A stretch of 64,000 nt of DNA, taken from Anaspis maculata. Taxonomy: Eukaryota; Arthropoda; Insecta; Coleoptera; Scraptiidae. Within the stretch, counting starts at the first letter, position 1, and every line of letters starts with the position of its first letter. A program made the translations under genes and the position numbers. This document shows positions 22,041-33,522 of this stretch, in pieces. Under the pieces are notes generated by a model. That model was given only the letters and a program-made list of their open reading frames with translations. It searched no databases and was not told where the DNA came from. The stretch covers positions 68,631,416 to 68,695,415 of the forward strand of contig OX421966.1 in NCBI GenBank assembly GCA_949128115.1. The letters are read 5' to 3'.

Positions 22041-23075
22041 GTAGGTTATAACATATTTTATTTTGTTATGCTGCTCCCGTTTTTCAAACGAGGTTGGTTT
22101 GCTGCGGCTAGCTAGTGGCAAGGGTGTGGGTTACGGCAATAGATGGTAAATTACAATATTTATTTATAAGGCGCCAGTTGGAAATTTAAGTGTGGACAAT
22201 CCGACCTTTTCCAACCAAGGATTTCGGATGATGCCGTTTGAATTTCCCGCCGTTGGTGCGACGCGTGAATGACAGTTGTCAAGGTCAAGTATTATGACAG
22301 TTTGAAACAGCTGATGTTTACATCGGCAAGTGGCTGAAATGGATTGTTTACAAAAAGTACTGAAAACGAAATGATTTTGGCATAATTGTGGACACAGTTT
22401 ATTCATAAATTGGATGTTATATGAATGTGAGTAACAAGCTACAATTTGATATATTATTTTGACTTTGATTTAACTTGAGCATAACTTGATGATAAAAACT
22501 TTAATTTTGCAGGTTAAATCTCTCCAGAACGAACATAAATGATGAAGGGAGGAAGACATTTACTGAAACGCGGCTGTTGGCTATTGTGAATAACTCCCGG
22601 CTCACTGTCTATTACCCAAACCTTACCTTTTTTGTTGGCCGATGCCATATGATTACGAATTACACAAACCTATCAGGGTATGGATCTGTGTGCACACATA
22701 TTATTTCCCAAAGGTATTCGATATTTGAATTATGACACAAAATAGAAATGTAAGGTTATTGGTTTTTTACAGAAGATAGAGGAGACCATAAAAAAACTTA
22801 GCCCTTGATGATAAATCGCTGCTCGTTCCAAGAGATACCCATCATGGATCGAGTCAAGTGGTGGAATTTATTCATAGCCGGTGACGAGATGGTGGACACC
22901 TGGCAAGCTGGTCATCATAATAGACGGGTCCAATTCGAGGTCCTGAAGGGAACGGTGAAGATAGAGGTACATCGGTGACATCATGTGGAGTGACATTTGT
23001 TTGGATCATATGTTTGGATCGGAGCCGGGACTTATTCGCTTAAGCCATCATCCTGGGAGACGACGACATGCCAGG
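22041..23075. other. Unassigned sequence
   Basis: No recognisable coding region, RNA gene or repeat structure. Short ORFs such as 22164-22406 on minus match nothing I know. Confidence 0.4.
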
Positions 23076-24003
23076 GGTGGGACTCTGTGTTGTTCCGGCG
23101 ACAGTCGCTTCGAAGCGATAGTCGATAACCATAGGCGATAGCAATAGTCGCTAGAACTTGCACTCTGTGCACCTATCGCGTACGCTTCGGAACAGTTCGG
23201 CTTTGTATTAGCCATTCTGCGAAAATAGGCATTTATCACAGTAACTTTGTAGAGAAGTTGTTGGCCTAATGTTGGCAGTTCTGGTTAAAACCGAGGTTAA
23301 AACGTCATATTTTGAAACTTGGGTGGGCACGGTGGGCATAACAGGTATGTGGGCATAACAAACAAAATTTTCTCATTTTTAGAGTTTCAACTTTCAACCA
23401 AGATGGTGCATAAAGTGTTGATAAATCCTTTAAAATTGTTTAGCGTGTTTAAGGTTGGCTAGAAAAAATTTAGTATGTATCTTCGTTAAAATATAATGAT
23501 ACCTCAATGATAATGTAACAAACCAACGCCAAATATATAAGCGTAGCTAATTGCATGAAAATAATAAATAATCGAATTTGTTATTATTGAAAACAACATC
23601 AAAAATGAAAATCCGTATAAAACAAATAAATAAATGTAAATCGGAGAATATTATTCATTATTCAATACAAAAACAAAATATGGATTTTAGACGTTAATCT
23701 GGGCTAATTTTTACAACAGTACCTATACATATGATAATTATAATACCTAATGATAATGCTAGCTGGATAGTGGTGTTTGTCGACTTGTGATGACAAAATT
23801 GATGATGTAAAACAACAACAACAAAACAAAACAACCCCACAAGCGACCGTAAACACCGTTCTCTACACGTCTCGAGGTGTCGCTTTCTGGCGACTTTCTT
23901 AGCGATGATGAGGTGTGGTGGGAGGTCGCTTACTACTGCGCGTAGTACGAAACTATCGCTTCGTGGCGATAAGTAGCTAGCGACACTAACACAGAGTCCC
24001 ACC
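23076..24003. mobile_element. 928-bp non-autonomous DNA transposon
   Basis: 16-bp perfect terminal inverted repeats, GGTGGGACTCTGTGTT at the left and its complement at 23988-24003. Both subterminal regions are rich in short CGATAGTCGC/GCGATAAG-type motifs, which often serve as transposase sites. The interior is AT-rich without a transposase. I could not define a target duplication, so the superfamily is open. Confidence 0.7.
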
Positions 24004-25407
24004 ACAGGACGGGCGGCGACCGTTGAAAGTCCCGGATGATTGATTGGAACCATAATTAAACGACGTTCTCTGATATGAACTCGAAACCTATAGAGATTGA
24101 TGCAAGGTAGAAACCATGTGACTTAAAATTGTGAAAATTTGAAAAACATACCTCGACAGAATGTTATAGTTTATACAACTGTATGTTTTCGTTGTATTTT
24201 GTAGGGGTTAACTACCCGGATGGTCAAGGTTTCGTTCGAAATTCCTGGAGCACGAGATAACGTTGTTGTTTCCACGGAATCAGAGGAGGAAGCAAAAAAT
24301 GACACCGCCCTGTCACCTATCATAATTGTCTTTCATGTCAATCAATAAATCAATAATGGTGCCCTCATACACAGACTTCAATAAACCATAAGATAAACAT
24401 AAACAAAGATGACCTTCACTTGCTTGTAGAGGACAAACTTGAATGATTTTAATGAAGCGGCCACCGATTCAGGAATTATTATGCATTTCGGTAAGGACGT
24501 TCCTATACTTTTAAACAATGATTTCCCAACGTTTCTTGAGTCTAAAAAAACGTTACAAGGTACGCGAAATATGTATTTCGTACAATACAATATTTTCGTG
24601 GTCAATTTGGATCTAATGTGGGCTAAGTAAAGATGTAGTATAGAGTTTCGATCTGCATCCAAATCACTCAGCTCTTGAACTCATTATGTGTATTGGTGAA
24701 CCAATAGGCTACTCCCCCGCCCCAAGCCTCCTCAGTGGCATCCTCCGAAAAACTGGTAGGTAGATATTTATTGTGTGTAGAAACGTAAGTGGATACTGGA
24801 TGTAGAAGTCGCCTTTTACCTATTTGTGTCTCATCAGGATTGGGGCAGTGGAGGCAGATGCTAGGCGTCTATGTGCTAGGCGATTTCAGCATATGGGATC
24901 CTATATATCACTCTAAGGAGAGAACTCATAAGTGAAATTCCCGTGCAGCGCCATCTATGATCGGCACATCGCAATGTTTATACGGAGGTAACAAGTGGCC
25001 GTGGAGGCTTCCATCAGCCGACTGCAGGGAACACTGTCGCACTGTTAGCTCTCCCCAAACAGATAGAAGAGTGTTCACTGGAATTAAGAGAATTCATGCA
25101 AAACGAACTGAAGTGATTCAGAATAGAATCTACATAACTATTTTTCCCTAACTTGAATTTGGCAGCGGTTCAACTAGGTTCACATAGATAAGCTTCCAAG
25201 ATCGAGCCACGTTCGTTCTCTTATCAGGCCAGCAGGCGCCTTTTGCATCAGTTTTCGAGCCAAGTACATCTAGTAGCCGTGACTTTTAAGCTAAGTAGTA
25301 CTTTCCAGTGACTTTCGGCAGTTTCTGCGGAGTGAGACTCCCACCAGGCTTCGAAGCAGGTACTTGGGCGGATCATTTTCTATCCACACGCACAACCCAG
25401 CATACTA
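24004..25407. other. Unassigned sequence
   Basis: Only short ORFs are seen (for example 24378-24662 on minus and 24957-25151 on plus), without recognisable family signatures. No clear repeats were found. Confidence 0.4.
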
Positions 25408-25792
25408 TACCGGGTGGGCCATGAAAAACCGTGGTCGGAATTTTTCCTTCTAAAATTTTTATTTTGCCACCGATTCAATCGAACTTTTCAGCATTGGCTA
25501 GCAAATTAAATAGGCTATAATTTTCATTTTTCAAAATGGCCGACATACCAAAATTCAAGATGGCAGAAACAATTGAAAATAGGCCTTCATTTGTTCTCGA
25601 TGCTTTTTATTGAAAATTACCAGAAAGTCAAAACCAATAATGTATTATGGAGGAATAGACCTTTCTTGTCAATTCAAGACCACAACCAGTAAAATCCGGT
25701 CATCGGCTGAGGAGCTATTGCGAGTTGAAGCGAAGCCTACTTTCCGTTTTTAGCGCACTTCTTCAAACGGGAAGGCGCTTTTGTCCTCGCTT

Positions 25793-25844
25793 TGTCCGTC
25801 CGTCCGTCCGTCCGTCCGTCCGTCCGTCCGTCCGTCCGTCCGTC
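25793..25844. repeat. (GTCC)n microsatellite
   Basis: About 12-13 uninterrupted copies of GTCC. A shorter (TGTC)n run of about five copies lies at 26899-26917 in the same element. Confidence 0.95.
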
Positions 25845-27409
25845 ACAGCATCTAGTCCTAGACGAAAAGGTTTTTGCGAAAAAATTTTACTCCATTGAGT
25901 AGCTCATGACCTTGTATTCCGAACCAAGAAAAATCTCGACGAAATAATAATAAACAATGACAATAATAACAATTTAGTGCCGCATCGCCGTTGAATGCTG
26001 CATTTCAGAAGCCGGCGTGATCTCGAAAGTTATCACATGCGGGGAAGACCCGATCTTATCATTTTACCATAATACATATGCGGAGTTATATTTAGAGGAT
26101 GATTTGAACTTCATTTAATTGAAAATTTCACATCGGTGCGAGGTGCAGGCCAATAGTTATTAATTTTTGAAAATGACTCCGAAACTACGGCTCGGCCGCA
26201 AATGATTTATTCGTTGCTTGCTGGTGCTTGATATCCTTTCCTCCGAACAAAACGAAATTCAATACAGGAAATATTTCAACTCGAATGGGTAGCTCATGGC
26301 CTTGGTACGCGAATCAAAAAAAATTTTGCCGAAATAATCATGAACAATTACAAAAATAACATTTTGGTGTGGGGCGGCTTCGCCGATCAAGTGCTGGCAT
26401 TCGCGGTAAGATGTAGAAAGTTGCGATATGCAGGCAACTACAACTTCTTAATGAAATACATCACTGCATGTACGGCATTATATTTAGAGAACAATTTGAA
26501 CTTTCTTTTGACAAAAACTCCACTTCGATCCGACCGTCGGGTCAATTGTTATCAATTTTTGAAAACGACCGCAAAGCCACGGCTCGGCGCATATCACACG
26601 ACCCTACAAATTTAAAATCAGACGTGCCGAAATAGTAATTGAACATTTTGAAATAGCCAATACTAGGTACCTGAAGGATAATGGCACTCAAATTACGAAA
26701 CATGTTCGCTCAATAACATAAAAAAAGTAAGTAGGTATCACTGAAAATCATGTGACAGGCTACCATTTTTTCGGTTTTTCGATAAAAAAGAAATGTTCCA
26801 ATTCAAAGGTGAACCCGATATTCGTGTTCAGGAGGTCGAAATCAGTCGGAGAACATTTTTTTATATAAGTAACAGAATGACGCTTATGTAGCCGGTTTGT
26901 CTGTCTGTCTGTCTGTCCGAGTCTGTGCAGAAATTAAGACGCTGTACTCCTGTTAAATATGTTTATTTTAATTTGAATTTAGCGCCACACGTTATTGTAA
27001 AGAGTGGTGGGGTGCCACCCGGAAGGTAGTAAAAGCAAGATGGCACCCGCGACAAGACGGATTCGCGGTCGTTCCTTATTGTAAAATGTTTAACAGTAAA
27101 TAAACGCGAGTTAGGACCAAGAAGTATAGTTAATATCCTACATTCTTTCCTAAACGCAAACAACTCCTTCTCGAGAATTGAAACAAGAGTCTTGGAACTT
27201 TTTTCCGATCAATAGCTGATGTCCCCAAGGGTGGCCAATGGGCACTATTTTTGTTATCCATACATCGTTATCATTATTCTCAAAAAACAGAGATCTCCTG
27301 TGCACTTCGATGAAGTTGAACTTCTCGGGAAATAAAGCTACAGCCCTTGAAGATTGAACTTTATCTGGTAGATAGCTTAGGTCCTCAAAGACCAAATAAG
27401 CAGGTTGGC

Positions 27410-27810
27410 TTTCATAATTCGGCCGCCATCTTGGCTGCCATATTGGAATTTCTTATTAGTGGAACGATTGTCATGAAACTTGAAACTTACCCTTGTCTAG
27501 TACGATCATTCTTATTTTCAAGCCAAATTTCATGATTGCCCCACCATCTTGGCCGCCATATTGAAATCTCTTATAAGTGAAAGGATTTTCATGAAACTTG
27601 AGAATTACGCTTGTCTCGTACGATCATTCCTATTTTCAAGCTGAGTTTCATAATTCTGCCGCCATCTTGGCCGTCATATTGGAATCTCTTGTTAGTGGAA
27701 CGATTTTTATGAAACTTGGAACTTACCCTTGTCTAGTACGATCATTTTGATTTTCTAGCTGAATTTTATGATTCTGTCGATATTTTGGCCGCCATATTGG
27801 AATTTTTTGC
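27410..27810. repeat. Four ~119-bp tandem units with GCCGCCATCTTGG motif
   Basis: Units begin near 27414, 27529, 27648 and 27767. Each has CCATCTTGGC(C/T)G(C/T)CATATTGGAA or a variant, then GTGGAACGATT, ATGAAACTTG, CTTGTCTAGTACGATCATT and TTTTCAAGC. The CCGCCATCTTG core matches the YY1/Pho-type consensus (complement AAGATGGCGG). Confidence 0.8.
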
Positions 27811-29156
27811 CCAAGACGGTAGAACCCTAATCACTTAACATCTTGCGTTCACTAATCCTCTAAAAAGGAAGTGCGCTACTAAGCCTCATGCCCATGAGGC
27901 GTATTCGCTTGTTTTCATTTCCGCATAATTGATCCAAATTCAGGGATCCTGTCCGCCAATCCGCCATTAGCTCATTTCTCAACCGATTTTCTCAAATTTG
28001 GTATCAATGGCTAGCCAATTGGACAGGCTATCGTTTTCATATGAGGAAATGACGTCCATGTGAAAATCCAATATGGCGGAAGCAACTGAAAATATAATTT
28101 CTTTTGTCCTCATTGCTTTTTAATAAAAATCAGCAGAAAGCCAAAACCAATAATTATTATGAAGGAATAGACCTTCCTCGACAATCCAACACCGCAACCA
28201 ATGAAATCGGGTCATCTGTTGAGGAGCTACGATACGGCCAGTTGAAGCGAAGCCCACTTACCGGTTCCTTTATTCCCGCATAAATGACCCAAATTTAGGA
28301 CTCCTGCCCGCCATATCCTTATTTTCCAACCGATTTTTCCAAATTTGGTATCAGTGACTAGCCAATTGGACAAGCTGCCATTTTCATATGGGAAAATGGC
28401 CAACATGTCAAAATTCAAGATGGCGGATGCTATTGAAAATGGGCCTTATTCGTTTTTGTTGGAATAGAAAAACGGAAAGTAGGCTTCGCTTCAACTGGTC
28501 GTAGCTCCTCATCAGATAAACCGATTTGGTTGGTTGCTGCCTTGAATTGTCGAGGAAGGTCTATTCCTTCATAATAATGATTGGTTTTGACTTTCCGCTC
28601 ATTTTTATTGAAAAGCAATGACGACAAAAGAATTTTTTTTTTCAATTGCTTCCGCCATCTTGGATTTTGACAGGTCTCTCATTTTGTAATATGAAGAAGG
28701 TAACCTGTCCAATTGGCTAGCCATTGATTCCAAATTTGAGTAAATCGATTGAGAAATAAGCATATGGCGGGCAGGATACCCAAATTTGGATCAATTATGC
28801 GGAAATGAAAAAAACGGAAAGTAGGCTTTGCTTCAACTCGCAAAAGCTCCTTAGCAGATAACCCGATTTTATTGATTGTGATCTTGAATTGACAAGGAAA
28901 GTCTAATCCTTATTCATAATACATTATTGGTTTTGACTTTCCGGTAACTTTTGATAAAAAGCAACGAGAACAAAAGCAGGCCCGTTTTCAATTGTTTCTG
29001 CCATCTTGAATTTTGGTATGTCGGCCATTTTGGAATAAAGAAATGATAGTCTATTCAATTGGCTATTCAATGCTGAAAAGTTCGATAGAATCGGTGGAGG
29101 ACTAAAAATTTTAGAAGAAAAAATTCAGACTACGGTTTTTTATGGCCTACCCGGTA

Positions 29157-29600
29157 ATAGAGGAAAGAGGAAACCCTTCCAACAACTCTAGGCTTACAGA
29201 GTCCATCACCGCCATGGATCTGCCTAGTTCGGGAAAAATGTTCTCCTATCCAGAGTAATTAATTATGAATTTTCTTGAAACGAGGTGTTGCTGAAGGCAA
29301 TCTGACTAGCAAGCAAATCAATTATTGGGATCTCTGGTGTTGTGGAGTCATTTCAAGGCAAAGTGGTCCGTTACCAGATGGATTGGCTTTCCTTCAATGG
29401 CCTTCCTAGACGTAGGGCCGGAACTTATGATTTTGAGGCTCACGCTTATAAGGGCGAATCCACATGTTTTTGAGCCCATATCACGCACAATAAGTGGTTC
29501 AAAATTAATGAATGCAGATTGCAGCCGGTTCCACATGAGCTCGAAGAGCTGTTAAATTTGGTATGGATCTACAAAATTGACCAGAAAGCCATCTAAATCG
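29157..29600. other. Unassigned sequence between two elements
   Basis: ORFs on both strands (29325-29555 plus, 29348-29536 minus) overlap and match no known family. A transposon remnant is possible. Confidence 0.35.
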
Positions 29601-29604
29601 TGAC

Positions 29605-29789
29605 CAGACAATTCGTCGCGTGGACAATTCCTCGCGGACGATTTGTCGCGGACAATTCATCGCACGGACAATTTGTCACGCGGACAATTCGCCGCACGGA
29701 CAATTCGTCGCACGGACAATTCGTCGCATGGACAATTTGTCGCTGACAAATTGTCGCGGACAGTTCGTCGCACGAACAACTCGTCGCCA
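29605..29789 (+). repeat. Left terminal minisatellite array
   Basis: About 11 imperfect copies of GGACAATTCGTCGCAC-type units in direct orientation. Variation is mostly C/T changes at the CpG-rich GTCGCG part. Confidence 0.85.
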
Positions 29790-31740
29790 ATTTTTTTTCT
29801 CTTGGTTTTACTTACCCATTTTGTGTTTTCTCTTGCTTTTAGAGTTCTAATGAGTCCCTTATACCTCACTGTATTATTTAAAACCCTTTTGGACACCCTT
29901 GTTTTTCAAATGTCTTTGAACCTCTAGTGAGTCCCCTTGCAAAACTCCGCGCACTTCTAGTAATGCACCGAGCTTCCGGAACTCTAATTCGGAACCCTAT
30001 CAGGCCCCTTGTGTCCGCAAGTGTTGTTTGGAGATCCAATCAGCCCTTTAGGTTTTCCATGACTACTAGAATCCCAGCAAGCCCTCTGTTGCTCTCTTGT
30101 GGTGCTATCCAGACCTCTATTGGGCCTCCTTGTGTCTTTTGTGCAGTTTAAAAGCTTTGGCGAGCCCCTTGCATTTCTCCGTGACTTTCATAGCAGTGAG
30201 CACCTTTGTGTTCCCATGTCATACTCGGAGCCCTATCCTGGAGTTTGCTTATATTTTTTCTGAGCTCTGCTGAGCCCCCTTACATTTTTCCGTTACTTTC
30301 GGAGCACTAGTAAGCCCCTTGTGCTTTGATGTGGTGTTTGGAGCCTTGTCGGGCTCCTTACGTCCTTAAGTGTAATATTGAGCTATAATAACCCTTCTTA
30401 TATTTTTCATAGCTTTCAGAATTCCAGAAACCCCTATTTTGCAAACTTGTATTATCAAGAGCCCCACTGGCCCCAGTGTGATTTGAAGCCCTGCTATGCC
30501 CCCTTGTATTTCCTGTGACTTCCGGAGCAGCAAGCAGCGTTGTGTCATCATGTCATATTCGGAGCTCTACCGGGCCTCTTTGTTCCTTGAAATTTAATCA
30601 AAGCTCTGATAAGCCCCGGAGCTGATAGGCTTCCAAAGAAAATACGTACCAATAAGCCTATTTTATTATACAGATCTCCAGTAGACCCCTTTGCGTCTTT
30701 AACGTCGATTGAGGTTTTGTTCGGTCCCGTTTCATTCTCCCGACGCTTTCGGAGCACTAGTGAACCCCTTGTGCCTTCATGTTATATTCAGCCTCCTATC
30801 GGGCCTCCTTGCGTCCTCACGTGCTGTTATGTGTTTCATAGATTTCAGAATTCCATTAAGCCCTCTTCCATCATTTGTGATCCAGAGCTTCATTGAGCCC
30901 CCTTCTTGTGTCTCTAATGTAATCTTTAGACTTGCTAAGCCCCCTTGTATTTCCTGTTACATTTGGAGCACTAAGCACCTTTGTGCCGTCATGTCATTCG
31001 GAGCCCTATCGGTCAGAGCATTAGTAAGTCTCTTGTGCCTTCATATAATACTCCAATCCTTGTTGCCCCCCTCCGTGTCTGCAAGTGTGGTTTCAATTAG
31101 CTCCGTCATGTTTTTTCATGGCTTTCAGGATATCGGTAAGCCCTTTTTGCCTTCTTTTGTTGAACAGAACTCCTTTGGGCTCCATTGTGTCGTCTATATA
31201 ATTGAAAACCTGCTGAGTGCTCTAGCATTTATCCGTGGGTCATGGAGCTCCATCGGGCCCCCCTTGTGCCCTAATGTATCGTTTGAGTATGGAGCCCTGA
31301 TGAGCCTCCTTATGCTTTCCTTGTTGCCCCCCAAGGGCCCTTTCGTCTCTTCAACGTCTTTTAAAGCTCTGCTGAGCTCCCATAGCATTTTCCTTGACTT
31401 TTGGTGAGTAAGTAGGCACCTTGTGTTTTCATGTGATGTTCGGAGCCCTATCAAGCCCCCTGTGTCCTCAAGTGTGGTTTAGGGCCTTAATTAGCCCACT
31501 TATGTTTTTTCTTGACTCTCAGAGTACTAAAGTGAGCCCCCTCTTGCCTTGTTTTGTTATAGAGAGCTCCATTGGGCCCCCTTATGTCCTCAATATAGTT
31601 TGAAGCCCTGCTGAGCCCCTTTGCTTTTTTCCGTGGCTTCAGAGCTCAATCGGGCTCCCTTTTGTCCTCATGTGTAGTTTGGAACCCTGATGAGTTCCTA
31701 TGTGTTGATTGTCCGGCCACGCATCAAGAAGTGTCGTTCG

Positions 31741-31932
31741 TTTTGCGACGAATTGTCCGTGCGACGAATTGTCCGCGCGACGAACTGTCTGTGCGACGAA
31801 TTGTCCGCGCGACAAATTTTCCGCGACGATTTGCTCGCGACAAATTGTTTGTGCGACGAATTGTCCGTGCGACGAATTGTCCGCGCGACGAATTGCCCGC
31901 GACAAATGGTCCGTGCGACGAATTGTCCTAGA
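31741..31932 (-). repeat. Right terminal minisatellite array (inverted)
   Basis: About 11 copies of GTGCGACGAATTGTCC-type units, the reverse complement of the left array. The two arrays can pair to form a long stem. Confidence 0.85.
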
Positions 31933-31982
31933 ACTCACCTAAATAGGGTTCAAAAGAAGTCCTGCTGCTTCAAATATGATCT

Positions 31983-32312
31983 TGTAACACCTCACCTACT
32001 AGCACCTTGACGAAACGTCACTCCCGTCGCCCATTGCGGTTTGGTTTTGGTTTTGTTTAAATCATTTCGCCCTTCCCAGTCTCACAGTTTTCAACCCGTC
32101 TAATTCCCTTGTTCCTTTCAGTTTGTGAAGCCGAGAATCAACGCCCCTCCCTGACCAAGAGGACCACCTACGCCGTTAAATTACTCGAATACCTACCTTT
32201 TCGTTGTAGCAGAGTGCGACGAATAAACTACTTCATTTGTTTTGTGTTGATGGTGCATCTTTTATACCATGGCCCTCTCGCTCTAAGCTAGCCAAAAGGA
32301 GCAGCTCCTACA
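31983..32312 (+). repeat. 5' LTR of Ty3/gypsy retrotransposon
   Basis: Begins TGTAACACC and ends CTCCTACA (TG...CA). It is nearly identical to 39085-39466 but lacks 52 bp after CATTGCGGTTTG. A polyadenylation-like GAATAAA occurs near 32220. ATCT precedes it and ATCT follows the 3' LTR, giving a 4-bp target duplication. Confidence 0.9.
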
Positions 32313-32315
32313 AAG

Positions 32316-32335
32316 TGACGCCCAACTTTGCGGCC
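32316..32335 (+). other. Candidate primer-binding site
   Basis: GTGACGCCCAACTTTG lies three bases after the 5' LTR. It resembles the tRNA-Lys type TGGCGCCCAAC with a mismatch at the second G. This is a weak match, proposed mainly from position. Confidence 0.4.
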
Positions 32336-32529
32336 GATTTCCGAGGCTGAAGGAAGAATTTCGGACGAAAACAAGCTACGGTAAATTTCAACTTTGCATT
32401 TTTGTTCCGGCCCAGCCATATTTTTCGAGGCGTGCTGTGTGACGTCATCGCATGGCCCCGGCTGCTGCTGCTAAAGTTGTCTGTTCCCGCCGTTCGTGAG
32501 TGAGACAGCGACAGACGCGATAACCAAAA

Positions 32530-33522
32530 ATGTCGAAGAGAAACAAAAGAAGAAGCCGTGATGCCCGTGATGGAGACGAAGGGAATGCATTTTCGCAACC
32601 AGAATCAGCTCAACCAGTCGTGATGACACAGGGACAGTTCCGTGCCTTATTGGAAGCCGTCCAAACAAATGCCGCAGCCGCTGCCGTTGGTGCCGCCGCG
32701 TCTGTGACACCGGTGACGGGAACCCAAGGTATCTCTGTGATACAGGTAGGCTCCTTTGCAAATTGTACGCATTCGTATAATGCCGCGCCTGGAACCGATC
32801 TAGAAGCATTTATCACTTCCGTTCTTGTATATAAAGAATGTGCCAACATTTCTGACGATAGTGCACTCAAGGGTTTTGCAATTTTACTCAAGGATTTGGC
32901 TTCTACCTGGTGGAACGGAATTAAAACCGAGGTAAGTTCCTTTGATGACGCAATTCAAAGGCTACGTCAAACTTTTGGAGAGAAAAAGCCTGCTTATCGC
33001 ATATATCGTGAGATTTTTGCTCATGAACAAGGAGATAATGAGCCAACTGATGTTTTTGTGTGCAAACTTCGTGCAAAAATTGCTCAGTTACCCCCACCAG
33101 CATTTCAGGAATCTGTCCACCTTGATATGATTTTTGGTATGTTGTCATTGAAAATACGAAAAAAAATGTCTCGCGAAAAAATCAATTCTTTTGATGAACT
33201 TTTAAAAACCGCGCGCGCAATTGAAGAGACGTTGATGGAAACGCAAAGGCAAACCTCGACAGGCAAGACGAAGGGTCTAGATGTAGAAAATAAACGTTTT
33301 GAACGACCACGTTGCAGTTTTTGTAAAAATTTCGGACATGTTTTTGAACAATGTCGCAAGGTAAAAAATAAAAGTCACGATGTGAATGGAGTTTTTTCTC
33401 CGCCACCCGAGGTCCCTGTAAAAAAAGAACGTAACGTACCCGAGGAAACATCAACGAAGAAAAGTTTTTCTTGTTACGGTTGCGGTACAATTGGTGTAAT
33501 CAAAAGCAATTGTCAAAAATGA
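32530..33522 (+). pseudogene. gag: Ty3/gypsy gag (capsid and nucleocapsid), ends at an in-frame TGA
   Basis: A 330-codon frame starts at ATG in a basic N-terminus (MSKRNKRRSR). The middle has the usual gag retrotransposon region (WWNGIKTEV, FGEKKPAYRIYREIF). The C-terminus has one complete CCHC zinc knuckle, CSFCKNFGHVFEQC. A second knuckle-like motif, CYGCGTIGVIKSNC, has Val at the His position and so probably does not bind zinc normally. The TGA at 33520-33522 is in the same frame as pol, which stays open directly downstream. It is either a nonsense mutation or, less likely, a readthrough site. Confidence 0.85.

Larger units (their letters stand above)
25410..29154. mobile_element. 3.7-kb TA-flanked palindromic element
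   Basis: It begins CCGGGTGGGCCATGAAAAAC and ends as its near reverse complement, with TA at 25408-25409 and 29155-29156. The outer arms pair over about 330 bp (25410-25740 with 28815-29154). A second inner pair of the same kind lies at about 27910-28260 and 28460-28800, so the block GTTGAAGCGAAGCC(T/C)ACTT occurs four times. The interior carries microsatellites and a 119-bp tandem array. No ORF resembles a transposase. Confidence 0.75.
29601..31933. mobile_element. Element with inverted terminal minisatellite arrays and GAGCCC tandem interior
   Basis: The left array (29605-29789) repeats a roughly 17-bp unit GACAATTCGTCGCACG. The right array (31741-31932) repeats its reverse complement. Between them (about 29820-31700) lies an imperfect tandem repeat built of units such as GGAGCCCTATCGGGCCCCTT, with GAGCCCCCTTG and CTTTCAGAATTCCAG phrases, at a spacing of roughly 50-60 bp. 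The 232-codon ORF at 30709-31407 is part of this repeat. Long tandem-array termini are known for some MULE/Rehavkus-type and foldback elements. That assignment is inference. Confidence 0.65.

Noticed and set aside
29605..29789. CRISPR-like short direct repeats
   Set aside because: Units are contiguous without unique spacers and are mirrored at 31741-31932. The context is eukaryotic transposon DNA.
30709..31407. 232-codon plus-strand ORF
   Set aside because: It lies wholly within the degenerate GAGCCC tandem repeat, and its sequence is a translation of that repeat.
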